Positions 52,466-62,798 of a DNA stretch of 64,000 nucleotides are shown here, in pieces. Positions within the stretch are counted from its first letter, which is position 1. Each line of letters begins with the position of its first letter. The stretch comes from Shinisaurus crocodilurus (Eukaryota > Chordata > Lepidosauria > Squamata > Shinisauridae). The notes beneath the pieces were generated by a model, which worked only from the letters and a program-made list of their open reading frames with translations, ran no database searches and was not told the DNA's origin. The translations under genes were made by a program, and so were the position numbers. The stretch spans positions 1,054,001 through 1,118,000 of the forward strand of contig CM037878.1 of the NCBI GenBank assembly GCA_021292165.1, read 5' to 3'.

Positions 52466-53485
52466 GGTTAGCGTACTATATCCATTATGTACAGTTTGCA
52501 AGCACCGCTGCACAAAACGGAGACGCTGATCTGTGCCAGGCCCCAGGCAGCAGGACGAGCGAGCGAGCGAGCGAGCAGCGCAAGGGAGCATGTCCTGGCC
52601 GACGTGCAGCTGGGCAGGCCCTGCGCATGGCTGTTTCCCTCCCAGAGCTCCCAGGAGCCTGGCTGCAGAGTCGCGCCCTCGGGCGTCCTTCTCCCAAGCG
52701 TGACCAAGGAGCCTCGCTCCGGGCTCCTTGCCCACCTGACAACTAGCCAGCCTGCATGCCAAGGGGTGAGGATGCCCCGGCACCCTTCCGGGCACACACT
52801 CAGCGCGGGGGAACCTTTCCAAATCGGCCAGCGGTTCAAACTGAGCTCACCTGGCAGAGCAGGCCTTGCGTGTGCTTCTGCGGAGCAGGGGAGGCAGGAG
52901 AGCCCCGCCTGGGCAACGGTCACCCCGCTCCCGGGAGCCTCGTGTATGCAGTGACCACTGGCTGAGCAAAGCGGACGCCGGCACAAGGACAGGTTCTTGG
53001 CCCAAAACAGCCGCGGCAAGGCTCTGGGAAGAAGCGGGAGCGCGGTGCTGTGTGCCTGGCACCAGCCGGCGGCAGCCCGGTCTGGGGCAAAGTCATGTCC
53101 TGCGCCAAGAGCGTTTGGCAAGACGGACCTGGACGGCCACCGTGCACCGCCCCTGACCCCTCGTGGCACTGCTGGGCGCAGCCACAGCGCGCGAAGCACC
53201 CCAGAGACCCTCTGCCTCAGGCGGTCCGAAGGGCCCCTCCCCCCTCTGCCGAGTCCAGCAACCCGTCCCCGGTGGTGGCTGTCCAGGAGCCTCTGGGGAG
53301 TCCGCACCGCCTCACAGGGCTGTTGTGAGCGAGGAGAACATGGAGAGGAGCAACAAGACCATGTAAGCGGCCTCGGGCTCCTTGCCAGAAGGAAAACGGC
53401 AGGAGAGCAATGTAATCATAAGTAATACACAAATATGCCACCTATAATGATAGGAAATTCCATATATTAGTACTTATGTGTTATG
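52466..53485. other. CpG- and GC-rich single-copy DNA, no gene seen
   Basis: Includes a GAGC tandem run (52556-52580). A 279-codon minus-strand frame (52468-53307) and a 155-codon plus-strand frame overlap one another; neither shows a domain and both are explained by GC richness. A MIR/L2-like CTCACAGGGCTGTTGTGAG lies at 53311. Confidence 0.35.
52556..52580. repeat. (GAGC)n microsatellite
   Basis: Five to six GAGC units. Confidence 0.85.
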
Positions 53486-53493
53486 TAAAGCAG

Positions 53494-53525
53494 TAACACA
53501 CACACACACACACACGCACGCACAC
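53494..53525. repeat. (CA)n microsatellite
   Basis: A CA run turning into CACG/CGCA units. Confidence 0.9.
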
Positions 53526-53574
53526 TCACGTATCCCATTCGGATGACCTGGAGATGTAGCAACCAATCATCATC

Positions 53575-53770
53575 ATAGCATTTATGTAGCACATTTCAGT
53601 GGGGACAGCGCTGCACATATATTATCTCAGTAGCTGTTACAACAACCCTGCAGGGTAGGTCATTATTATTATTATTACTGGGAACGGAGGTTGAGAGAGG
53701 AGGGCTTGCCGAAGGCGCTCAGTGAGCTCCTCATTTCTGAGATAGGATCTGAAGGGGGGGGCTCTATTTC
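53575..53770 (-). mobile_element. MIR SINE
   Basis: In antisense: CATATATTATCTCAGTAGCT, ACAACAACCCTGCAGGGTAG, ATTATTATTATTACTGGGAA, GGTTGAGAGAGGAGGGCTTG. This is the MIR core and L2-like end. An old element. Confidence 0.75.
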
Positions 53771-53930
53771 CAGTCCGATTTCAGTGCAGACAGTCCCTCC
53801 TATCTTATCTTATCTTATCCATCTCTGGCCCCCCTGCAAGCCCCCCCCCCCCCCTGTGCAGCAGGTCTCAGGAACAGGCCTGGCTGCCAGGAAGGGTGTC
53901 GCTGGGCAAATATCGCAGCTCCCCATTAGA

Positions 53931-53955
53931 AAGAAGTGTGTGTGTGTGTGTGTGA
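53931..53955. repeat. (GT)n microsatellite
   Basis: A GT run; a short TTATC tandem lies upstream at 53803-53820. Confidence 0.85.
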
Positions 53956-54539
53956 TAAATGGATCTCATTATCTCCCTCCCTCCCTCCGAGGCAGACGCC
54001 ACCCCTGCTGGGGAGTTTTAATGGCTTCAAAGGGCCTTGTGCCAACAGACCCAGCCTGACTGGGATACAAGATAATGCCCCCCCCATCTCCTCACTGGGG
54101 CCTTCAGGAGAGTCAATATTGACAAGAGCCCCCACCCCCCAGATCCAGGGGGCAGGGCCGGGCCTCCCCGAGTGAATGGGGAAGATATTCCCCCCCAGGA
54201 ACTCCTCAAGGTGGGCTGGGCTGGGTGGGCCAGCGAGTAAAGAGGAGAGGTCTTGGGGGCAGGTTACACTTCAACTAGCCGCAGCCCAGGCGCCCCGCCC
54301 CACCCCACCCTACCCCGCTGCCCACCCCCACTTTCAGCTCCTTGCAAACCAAGCTCTAAAGCCAGACCGAGTCAGCATGGCTTTAGGACAGCAAATTGGC
54401 CAAGGAGGAGTCACTGGATGGGGGGGGGGGGCACATTTAATTCAGCTTCTCATGAAGGAAAAAGAGCACTTGGCCCACAGCAGCTGGTCACCTGAGCAGG
54501 CCGATGGCCAGAGCGCTGGACTTCGTAATCCCAAGCTTC
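53956..54539. other. Single-copy DNA, no gene seen
   Basis: C-rich tracts; no exon recognised. Confidence 0.35.
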
Positions 54540-54740
54540 AGGCGGCGTCAAAGGGATTCACGGACATGGTTTTGGTCAGTGGACTCTTGCAACAACCAGC
54601 TGGTAAAGTGGGTCATGCTGCAGATAGGCTGAGGCTGAGAGGGGGCAGCTTGCCTAAGGCCACCTGGCAGGGGGGGGGGAGATTTGAACTGAGGATGAAC
54701 TTCCATCACTGCCACACTCGCGCCACCTCAATGTGTCAGA
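54540..54740 (-). mobile_element. MIR-like SINE
   Basis: ACTCTTGCAACAACCAGCTG, GATAGGCTGAGGCTGAGAGG, GGCAGCTTGCCTAAGGCCAC and GATTTGAACTGAGGATGAAC follow the order of an antisense MIR, including the position of the B box. Confidence 0.65.
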
Positions 54741-54984
54741 GCGCGGTTTATGTCCTGCCTTTGGCCGCGGATTTATTGGGTGCATTCAGACAACCCGGCC
54801 ACATGATCGCTGCTTAAATACCTTTCATAACACTGCAAAAATATGGTCCTTCTTCCTAACCCCGAGTGAAAACTCTGGCTCAGGCGTTTGCTATTTTCCA
54901 CCTTGGCTACTGCAAACTTCTTAGAAGGCACCTGTCTTCTGGACAGCCACCTGGGCCCAGAAATCTACTGCCAAAATCCTTCAC

Positions 54985-55041
<57 letters not shown>
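54985..55041. repeat. Compound (TC)n(AC)n microsatellite
   Basis: A TC run followed directly by an AC run. Confidence 0.95.
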
Positions 55042-55044
<3 letters not shown>

Positions 55045-55654
55045 AACTTTGCTGGTGGGTGGCTGAGTGTCTGACACGGCAGCACCGGAGATCCAAAGTC
55101 CTCCCAAACATGAGCCAGGGACCCGGGCCTTGAGCCACTCCAGCAAGCAGGCCGTGAACAAGGATGGGCAGCCTTTGCTATCGGAGGAGCCAGAGACAGA
55201 TGTGCGTGGATTGGGGACAGTTTCCCGGAGCCATGCGCTGATTGGTCAGGTACATTACTCTTGGGGGGAGTTCCCTCAAACTCAGAAAGCAGTTTTTATA
55301 AGCGGCTCCCCCACCACGGGGCGCACGCACACACCCTTTCTTCGTCCTTCCTGTTCCTTGTTTTTCTGGAGCAAAGGGGAGGGCGGTCATCTCTGAGCAT
55401 CTTTCACACGTCATGAGGCTATTTTCATTCGGTGCTATTATTATTATTAATTCTTCAGCACCATCAGTGGTGCACAGACCTTCAGAGGGCGAAAAAGGGC
55501 AGGATCTCTGCCTCGAGGCGCTTACAGTCTGAATTTGACACAACAGAAACTGCAGCGGAAAGTGCGGGGAGAGAAGCAGAGGCAGGCAAAGGGCAGACAG
55601 GGGAGCCAACTGCGCTTGCTTCACTCGCACGTGGTCAGGCCGAGGGACAGCGCA
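55042..55654. other. Single-copy DNA with an old repeat
   Basis: 55437-55560 (ATTATTATTAATTCTTCAGC, then GAGGCGCTTACAGTCTGAAT) looks like an ancient interspersed repeat whose family I cannot name with certainty. No exon seen. Confidence 0.35.
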
Positions 55655-55735
55655 GGGCAGCCTTCTCCACCTCGTGCCCTCCAGATGTATTGGACTACAA
55701 CTCCCAGAATGCCCAGCCAGCCTGGCTGCTGGCCC
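55655..55735. mobile_element. Half copy of the second palindromic MITE
   Basis: CAGCCTTCTCCACCTCGTGC then CCTCCAGATGTATTGGACTA and CAACTCCCAGAATGCCCAGC match one arm of 52351-52465. Confidence 0.7.
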
Positions 55736-56003
55736 AGCAGAGGCTGGCTAGACTGCATGATGACGATGGGCAGCTAGATAAAAGGGATGGGCCCGGATGA
55801 CGGCTTACCCCAGCCAGGGCTGACTTGTGAAATTTCCCCCTGTGGCGGCTCTCAGCATGTGGAAACCACTGGTCTGTGGGCTTTGCCACCACTGCCACCA
55901 CCCCCGTCCCTCCCTTGCGCCCTCAAATTTCGGGGTTGGTTTCTTGCAGGAGCCTGTGGCCCTCAGTTACCACAATGTGGCACAACGTGGCAGCCCACCA
56001 AGG

Positions 56004-56240
56004 GTGCTTCCACACAGAGGGCTGCCCCTAGTGCTACCAGCTGGAAGGCCGTGGGCAGGCACTCCGTTCTTCCCTCTCTTAATGGGCTTTCTGTGGTAAG
56101 AAAAAAAGATGGAAGAAGCGGTGGGAACGCACAGGAGAGTTACGACTGGAAGGCAATGGAGTCTGGAGCCCCCTAAAATTCCGTGGATGGGCCGTGGCGA
56201 TGGCGTGATGAAAGCCTCATGGGAAGGTCTCCGTGCAGTG
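56004..56240 (+). mobile_element. Small DNA transposon, GGGTGCTTCCA ends
   Basis: Starts AGGGTGCTTCCACACAGAGG; contains CTAGTGCTACCAGCTGGAAG, a central CTTAATGGGCTTTCTGTGGT hairpin region and TGATGAAAGCCTCATGGGAA near the right end. Same family as 38721-38938. Confidence 0.6.
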
Positions 56241-56421
56241 AGTTGCCACGGCACACGTGAATGGCTGCCTGCCTGACTCCCCTCTCAGGGTCACCCGCAC
56301 GGCAATCTGCCGGAGACGTTTCCAGGGAGCCCCGGTTCCCAGTGCTTTGCTTTGGGCCTGCAGGGTGTTGCCCCCGATGGGGAGATGAAGAGATGAGAAG
56401 GCATCTGTTCAAGGTTCTCGG

Positions 56422-57081
56422 CAGGGCCGGATTAACATAGGGGCGATTGGAGCAGCCGCTCCAGGCCCAAAGCAGACAATAGGCCCACAATATAGGGACG
56501 CGCAGCACGATTTGAGTTAGCTCTGATCGTTATCATTCAGCATAATTAATGATTTTTTCAAGATTAGAAAGGTGTTCTAAGCACATCTGCATTACAGGCT
56601 TGAGGCAAGACCTAGCAAGAACTGTTGTTCTCAAATTAGCATGGTAGGTTTTTGCATTTCAATCACTGTTACTACATTTCTTTGAAGCACATGGGGGCTT
56701 GCTAGGGTCTGTAATATTCAGATTTAGAAGGGACCTCTCTCTCCAGCCTGGAGCAAAAGATCTTTCTGATTCGCAGCTCAATTGTTCAAATGCTAGTTTA
56801 ACAAAAAAACAAAAACGAAACAAAGCAACAAGAACAACACAATTATTCTTGGTCAAGCAAAGCTTCCTGGCTGCTTTTTCTTTTTTAATAAATAAATTTG
56901 GGGGAAATTGGGAAGACCCTTACTGATGAGCTGCAGGAGTTTTTGAGTTTTGGCACTTTAATGGTAATTAAAATATTTAATTTGTTTTAATATAAAATTG
57001 GGTCTTCATTTTATTTATTTCCATAAAAAGGCCCACCAAAATCCTCAGCACCAGGCCCATAATGCTCTTAATCCGGCCCTG
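56422..57081. mobile_element. Non-autonomous hAT element, AT-rich 660 bp
   Basis: Ends CAGGGCCGGATTAA and TTAATCCGGCCCTG are perfect inverted repeats. A perfect 8-bp TSD GTTCTCGG lies at 56414-56421 and 57082-57089. The inside is AT-rich and non-coding, unlike the GC-rich CAGGACCGG family, although the terminal CAGGGCCGG is shared. Confidence 0.96.
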
Positions 57082-57089
57082 GTTCTCGG

Positions 57090-57604
57090 AGCGTTTTCTG
57101 AGCCAGCAGGGAGACCGGGACCGGAGAGGCTGTGGTGGGGCTGTTTGGCTGCTTGAACGCAATGGTTAACTGGCTTGATTAATAAGTGCCAGAAGACGGA
57201 AGCGGCAGACAAGTTAAACAGAGAAGAGAAATATCTCTCCCCAGATATTGCTGGGGGCCAAGCAACAGGCATTGGCCACGGAGCCATCATGACCCAGCGT
57301 TCCTCCTGCTCCGGCCCGGCTTATTTGAGGATGGGAGCAGCTTAGTGACACTTCCTGCTCAGAATTAAAGTTGCCTTGGGGTCCCTCACTGGTCAGCCCA
57401 GCTGGAGTCTGGCCCGGGTGAGGATGGCCAGGGGGATCCCATCTTCCCTCCTCGATCCTTCGGTGATGACTTAGCAGCAGAGCCCATGACGAATATGCAG
57501 CACCCACTTTCACGCCCACAATTTCTATGAAAATGGAGGCAGTTTTATACGATTTCTTTCAAAATGCTGTGTTTTGATTATACAAAAGCAGCTAGAAAGG
57601 ACCA
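57090..57604. other. Single-copy DNA; possible non-coding element
   Basis: 57140-57260 is repeat-free with GGTTAACTGGCTTGATTAAT and AAATATCTCTCCCCAGATAT, enhancer-like by texture. No exon seen. Confidence 0.28.
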
Positions 57605-58256
57605 AGGGCTTTTCTACTCAAGGCTGTTAATCCACTGCATCTACTTTCAGTTTTGTCGCAGAACTGAGATCCGAACACTACACGAGCAGCCTTTCCTTTC
57701 CTGCTTTTCTGCTACATAACCTCTAGGTGGCACTGTGTTATAGTGCAAATACACAAGAGGAAATTGTGCTTTCTTTTGCCATCAGAAATAATACCCCATT
57801 TATTGGGTTTTTCTACACGAGGCGTTTATTGTACGCTTGTCATTCTCTACTCACTTTTGTTTTCTTTAGACGATGTTGTGACCCTCCAGTTTCGCTTTTG
57901 TGTCTAACAAGCACTTTGGGGGAGTTTTTTTTTAGACCACGGAAAATGCAGCATTTAATTGTGAAAGTGAAAGAAAGCACTACTTCCTCTTGTCAACTGC
58001 TCTATTCTGCTGCACCACAGTGCCACCTAGAGGTTATGTAGCAGAAAAGGAAATGCTCCTCATGTAGTGCTCAGATCTCAATTCTGTGACGAAACTGAAA
58101 GTAGTTACAGCCTCACAAAGAAACCTCACCGTACATGCTGTTTACAAACAGAAGTGAAACTGGAGGGACACAACTTCATCTAAAGAACCCGTAAACCACC
58201 AGAGTAGGGAATGACGCGCACACGACAAATGCCTCGCGTAGACAAGGTCTAAAAGG
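57605..58256. mobile_element. Interlocked inverted repeats, probable MITE pair
   Basis: Two long inverted repeats alternate: A (about 57639-57736) pairs with A' (about 58016-58105), and B (57809-57910) pairs with B' (about 58140-58245), giving the order A-B-A'-B'. B starts GGGTTTTTCTACACGAGGCG plus TTTATTGT, like the TTCCAGACGAGGCTTTTATT ends of the family at 38721. Probably one small DNA transposon inserted in a related one, but no clean TSD was found. Confidence 0.6.
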
Positions 58257-58440
58257 CCAAGTGGTTCAACTGCTTGCGCTGCAAAGCAGAAGAAGCCTCG
58301 CACTACCACGCCAGCCCCATATCAGCCCACACGACCCTGGCCACAGAGGGCCACAGTCATCGAGCAGAAGCCACGCAGGTGATGCCCGAAGGGCAAAGAA
58401 CCGCAGCAGAGGAGGGAGTTCTGATCACTTGGACTCCGCT

Positions 58441-58610
58441 GTTTGGACTGCAGCTCAGTGGTAGAGCCCCCGCTGTGCGAATTCTGCCCCGGCAGCGCCT
58501 GCAGGTAGGGCTGGGAAAGACCCCCGCATGACGCCCCGGAGAGCCACTGCGGCCGGTCAGTGTCGACCACACGGGGTTATGTGCACCAAGGCGGCTTCCT
58601 ACGTCCTCCC
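58441..58610 (+). mobile_element. tRNA-derived SINE
   Basis: GACTGCAGCTCAGTGGTAGA (A box), the B-box region degraded, then CAGGTAGGGCTGGGAAAGAC, GAGAGCCACTGCGGCCGGTC and AAGGCGGCTTCCTACG. Confidence 0.82.
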
Positions 58611-58809
58611 CTCCCCTGAGGACCTGGTGCATGGAGGGCCCCATCCAGAGATCCTCCGTGTCGGCTGACTGGGGAGATGGCAATGCGGGCACAAGAAAAG
58701 GTATGCTGAGCCGTTCGTCCGGAATGCCGATCAGTGCCTAGGAGGATGCGCTAGACGGCCGGCGTGGCCTTGGAGGCGTGCTGGGGCGTGTGCCCGGCGA
58801 ACCGGCCCG

Positions 58810-58920
58810 CGAGGGCCCTCCAGCCAGGACACCCTACGCTGCCTGAAGCCTCCAGACGTCCTCCGAGGGCAGCCCCACATCAGAGCACTGCAGTCGTCTA
58901 GGCGGGAGGCTGCAAAGGCC
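58810..58920 (-). mobile_element. L2 LINE fragment
   Basis: The minus strand encodes SRLDDCSALMWGCPRRTSGG, matching the L2 segment SRLDYYNALYVGLPLKTVRK seen at 48149. A short relic. Confidence 0.55.
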
Positions 58921-59569
58921 AGGTTCCAACCCGAAGGGCAGTGTTTGCATCTTCTCATCAGATGAGGTTTGTGAAAGGGTGCCCCAGCCTGACAATGCAT
59001 GACCTGAAGTCGAACAATGGACTCCGGAATGCCCAAGCCACGAACGGAAGCGCTCTGCCTCTCTGGAAGAGAGCAATCGAAGGGCCTTGTGTTTCTGCGT
59101 GAGGTGCTTTGTACACGCCTGGCCTGAAAACTGCGTGAGCCACTGGAGCGAGGAGGCGAGAGCATTAACACCCCCATCAAAGCCAGGCCCGCTTCCAAGG
59201 CGCTGCTCTGTGATCTCAGCTCCAGCCAAATATTACTTTTGGATCCCAGTTTCTGCTTCTTTCTTCCCCTCCCTTCCTAAGGGAGAGACACTTCCGGCAG
59301 CAAGAGCACGAAGCAGCAAGGAGTGTCCAGGGTGGTCCTTCCAGTCCAGTGCTCCGTGCACCAAAACGCCTGCCTCCATGTGCTCCTCCGGGGATTTAGC
59401 AGCACCCGCCTGCCGCCGCCCTTGGAAGAGAGAGGGTCCGCTTCCAGTCATGGTCAGGGGACAACTGGCTCTGCTTTCCCATCTCCTTTCCTACAGGGAA
59501 GAGTTTCCCATATTTCTGAAGTAGTCCTTAGTTGTCACATTGTGTTTTCTTTTTCTAAAGTATGGCCGC
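58921..59569. other. Single-copy DNA, no gene seen
   Basis: No exon or further repeat recognised; part of 58921-59230 may be decayed L2. Confidence 0.3.
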
Positions 59570-59715
59570 CAGGGCTTTTTTTCTGGTGGAACTCACCGGA
59601 ACTGAGTTCCAGCACCTTTTCTTCTATTAATTGCATTACAATTTAATCACCATCTACTCCCGAGGAAATGTAATCCAAGAGTTCCGGTACCCTTTTCTCC
59701 AGAAAAAAAGCACTG
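59570..59715. mobile_element. Small hAT element
   Basis: CAGGGCTTTTTTTCTGG to CCAGAAAAAAAGCACTG with a perfect 8-bp TSD ATGGCCGC (59562-59569 and 59716-59723). The inner arms GGAACTGAGTTCCAGCACC and GAGTTCCGGTACC are also partly inverted. Confidence 0.95.
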
Positions 59716-59723
59716 ATGGCCGC

Positions 59724-60100
59724 ACAGAGGCAGCACTTATCCCAAGTGTCGAGCTGGCTGCGGATCCCTACAGACACAGACACACACCGCTTCTTCTCTC
59801 TTTTTAGCCAAACACACAAACTTCCAAACTGAACTGAGCGGTGGAGCAACCAGTCCTTTGTCTTTCCAGCAGGCCCTTGGCACAATCACACAGCCAACCT
59901 TCGACCTCCCCAAGGAGCAATGCTTCGGGTCTCTACAGATCTGGCTTTTAAAAAGGCACGGTGAACAAACGTGTAACTGGGTAAATATGCTGGGTGTCTG
60001 AAAAAAGAAGTTCAGAGAGCCCGCCCAAGGCATGGGGTGAAAATCCAAAGCGTGAGGAAGGGATGAGAGTGGTGTCTTGGAGCCGGAATCCATAGTGATG
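59724..60100. other. Single-copy DNA, no gene seen
   Basis: No exon or repeat recognised. Confidence 0.35.
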
Positions 60101-60300
60101 AGGGAGGGGCTGTGGCTCGGTGGGGCAGAGCCCCTGCCTGGCCTGCAGGAGGTCCCAGGTTCAATCCCCAGCAGGCAGCGTCTCCAGGTAGGGCTGGAAA
60201 AATTCCTGCCTGAAATCCTTGAGGGAGAGCCATGGCTGCCAGTCAGTGCTGATGATACTGGGGGCTAGATGAACCCAGTCAGCATAATTCAGCACGCCCC
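60101..60300 (+). mobile_element. tRNA-derived SINE, best copy
   Basis: GGGGCTGTGGCTCGGTGGGG (A box) and GGTTCAATCCC (perfect B box) 45-50 bases apart, as in a tRNA. Then CTCCAGGTAGGGCTGGAAAA, GCCATGGCTGCCAGTCAGTG, CTAGATGAACCCAGTCAGCA and a short tail. It may be called a tRNA pseudogene by tRNA finders; it is not a tRNA gene. Confidence 0.92.
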
Positions 60301-60466
60301 TCGGTCCCTATGATTGCGGCGGTGAAGCAGCAGGAGAACTCCTGGTGGGAGAGACATCTATTTTCAGCACCTCAACGCCCTGACCTCTGCAGTCTTCCTT
60401 CACAGATCTGTCATTACCTGGTCAACTTCTTCCACATCCTTACTCAGACACTGGCATATGTTTTGG

Positions 60467-60620
60467 CAGGGCCGGTGCTACCATTAGGCCAACTAGGCAG
60501 CTGCCTAGGGCGCAGGGCTAAAGGGGGCACCAGAAACGCCTTGAAAAAAAATACAGCGCTCTCAAGTGGGAAGGGGGGGCGCTAAATATCTGATCTTGCC
60601 TAGGGCACCAAACTGTCCTG
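60467..60620. mobile_element. Non-autonomous hAT element with damaged right end
   Basis: CAGGGCCGGTGCTACCATTA at the left; at the right the element stops CACCAAACTGTCCTG, lacking about 11 bases (CCTTGCACCGG-type) of the usual terminus. A perfect 8-bp TSD TGTTTTGG (60459-60466 and 60621-60628) nevertheless brackets it. Confidence 0.92.
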
Positions 60621-60628
60621 TGTTTTGG

Positions 60629-61239
60629 CCCCTTTCCTGTCCGGTTTTATGTAATTTGTTTGTTTGTTTAGAGATTTTTATCCACTGTTCCAATTCGTAT
60701 GAATGCTCAAGCTGGATAATGAATCTATAAAGGATCAACGGATCCCTGTTTGGGAGAAGCACCTGGGTCCTGTTTCCAAAATGCCCTTGCTGCTGCCCTT
60801 TTCCCATTAGAGGAGGAGCAGGCAAAGAGCAGGGGTGAGAGGCAGCTGGAGCGGATCAGCGTGGGGAGCAACACGTGAAATCGGCCATTCCTTCTCCCCC
60901 CACACACACCCTCGGAGGGACTTCTGCAAGGGCTCCTGCCTGCCACAGTCCTCCCCCTCCGCCCGAGGCCTCCACCGTGGCCTCCTCCCGAGCAGACGGT
61001 GCCGGATGGTCCCACTCCCACTCACTCCCTGTGCCAGCTCCCACCGTGACTGCCCCACTCCCCCACTCCTACAACCTCACACTTATTGAGGGCCAAGGGA
61101 GTGCCGTCCCGCGCAAAACCTCAGTGCACAGGGAAGCTGAACTGGATTACCCACAAATTAGCAGTTTCGGTATCCCCCCTCCCCTCCCCTCCCCCCAGAA
61201 AGAACCCTCACACCCAAAGTGTCAACTCTGGCAATTTTC
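60629..61239. other. Single-copy DNA, no gene seen
   Basis: No exon or repeat recognised. Confidence 0.35.
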
Positions 61240-61500
61240 CAGTGTCGCTGCAGAAATTCCACTTTAATGGATTTTATTGATCCTTCTAAAGGCAATGAAG
61301 TTAGGTATTAAATAGCCAGGTTTGATCCTTTACAGGCTGTTCTTCTAAAGCCCCCAAATCTAACAACATCCGCAAATGGTCCGGTGGGGCTGGAGGAATG
61401 GCGGAGGATAGAAATGTGAATTGCAGACAATTTTATGTTAATGGGATTTGCTTGAAAAAACCCCTCCTCTCCCCGCCCTCCAATAATTTCAGCTGCAGCA
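61240..61500. other. Candidate conserved non-coding block
   Basis: AT-rich and repeat-free, with CTTTAATGGATTTTATTGAT, GGTATTAAATAGCCAGG and CAATTTTATGTTAATGGG. It is the most enhancer-like island in the last 15 kb, but this is by composition only. Confidence 0.32.
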
Positions 61501-61786
61501 CCGGGGAGCAAAGGCAGCTCCTTCTTGGACTGGGGTGGGAAAGTCCTCTGGGCCTTGCTGCCTCCCCCACCACCACCCCTTGCAGCTGTCAAGGACCCGC
61601 TCTCCATTTCTGCAGGGTGGATACATTCCCTCTCTGAGGACAGCCTTGCCTTGCCTTCCCACCTGTCCTCTGGCCAGATCCAGTGACACTCTGCAACGTG
61701 CTGCAAAGCCAGCGGTAATGGAGCCACAAGCCGAGAAGGAGCTGAGAAACCAGAAGTGTCTCATGCCACTCCGGACAAGAATCCCA

Positions 61787-61810
61787 CCACACACACACAC
61801 ACACACACAG
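61787..61810. repeat. (CA)n microsatellite
   Basis: About 11 CA units. Confidence 0.9.
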
Positions 61811-61967
61811 CGCCACTCTCTCTACCCTTCAGTCCCAGCAGGTGCAAAATACATCCTTGTATTTTCACAGCCTCTAGTTTAGTTACTTTCCCCATAAACC
61901 GGAGGACCAGGGCGGGTGGGTTGGCGCTTGAGCCTATTCCTCCCACACGCCAGAGGGGCCTCAGCAC

Positions 61968-62711
61968 ATGCACAAGGCAAAGAAAGCAGGACACACAGCA
62001 GAAGACAACAGAATGAAATTTAATAGGGATAAATGCCAAGTGCTGCACCTAGGGAGAGGAAACCAAATGCAGAGTTACAGAATGGGGGACACTTGGCTCA
62101 ACAATACTACAAGTGAGAAGGATCTTGGAATTGTGGTAGATCACAAACTGAATATGAGCCAGCAATGCGACGTGGCTGCAAAGAAGGCAAATGCAATTTT
62201 GGGCTGTATTAATAGAAGTATAGCTTCCAAATTGCGGGAAGTGATAATTCCCCTTTACTCGGCACTGGTTAGGCCTCATCTTGAGTACTGCGTCCAGTTC
62301 TGGGCACCACACTTTAAGAAGGACATAGACAAACTGGAGAGGGTTCAGAGGAGGGCAACAAGGATGATAAAGGGACTGGAAACAAGGCCCTATGAGGAGA
62401 GACTGAAACAACTGGGCATGTTTAGCCTTCAGAAGAGGAGACTGAGGGGAGATATGATCGCACTCTTCCAGTATTTGAAGGGATGTCACACAGAGGAGGG
62501 CAAGGATCTCTTCTCGATCATCCCAGTTTGCAGGACACGGAATAATGGGCTCAAGTTACAGGAACCTAGATTCCACCTAAACATCAGGAAAAATTTCCTG
62601 ACTGTCAGAGCAATAAGACAATGGAATCAACTACCTAGGGAGGTGGTGGGCTCTCCCAGTCTGGAGGCATTCAAGGTGCAGCTGGACAGACATCTGTCAG
62701 AGATGCTTTGA
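61968..62711 (+). pseudogene. CR1 ORF2 C-terminal fragment (247 codons, open)
   Basis: The first ~12 residues are flanking DNA; CR1 begins at NRMKFNRDKCQVLHLG, just after the FADD region. It runs without a break through [38 protein letters not shown] and RAIRQWNQLPREVV to the native stop. With no catalytic residues left it is a relic despite the open frame. Confidence 0.87.
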
Positions 62712-62798
62712 CCTGGATTCCTGCATTGAGCAGGGGGTTGGGCTCGATGGCCTTGTAGGCCCCTTCCAACTCTACTTTTCTATGATTCTATGATTCTA
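62003..62798 (+). mobile_element. CR1 LINE, 5'-truncated 3' end
   Basis: Nearly identical to 4788-5578 and the matching part of 45211-46605, ending TTCTATGATTCTATGATTCT. The 5' break (ACAACAGAATGAAATTTAAT) is almost the same as in the 4788 copy. The short AGAAGA at both edges could be microhomology. Confidence 0.93.

Noticed and set aside
52468..53307. A 279-codon minus-strand open frame, the longest one not made of a LINE
   Set aside because: It overlaps other long frames on both strands in CpG-rich DNA, has no recognisable domain, and starts and stops without any splice or promoter context.
60101..60175. A possible tRNA gene (good A and B boxes)
   Set aside because: The sequence continues into the standard SINE body, and related heads occur many times in the window. 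It is a SINE promoter, not a tRNA gene.
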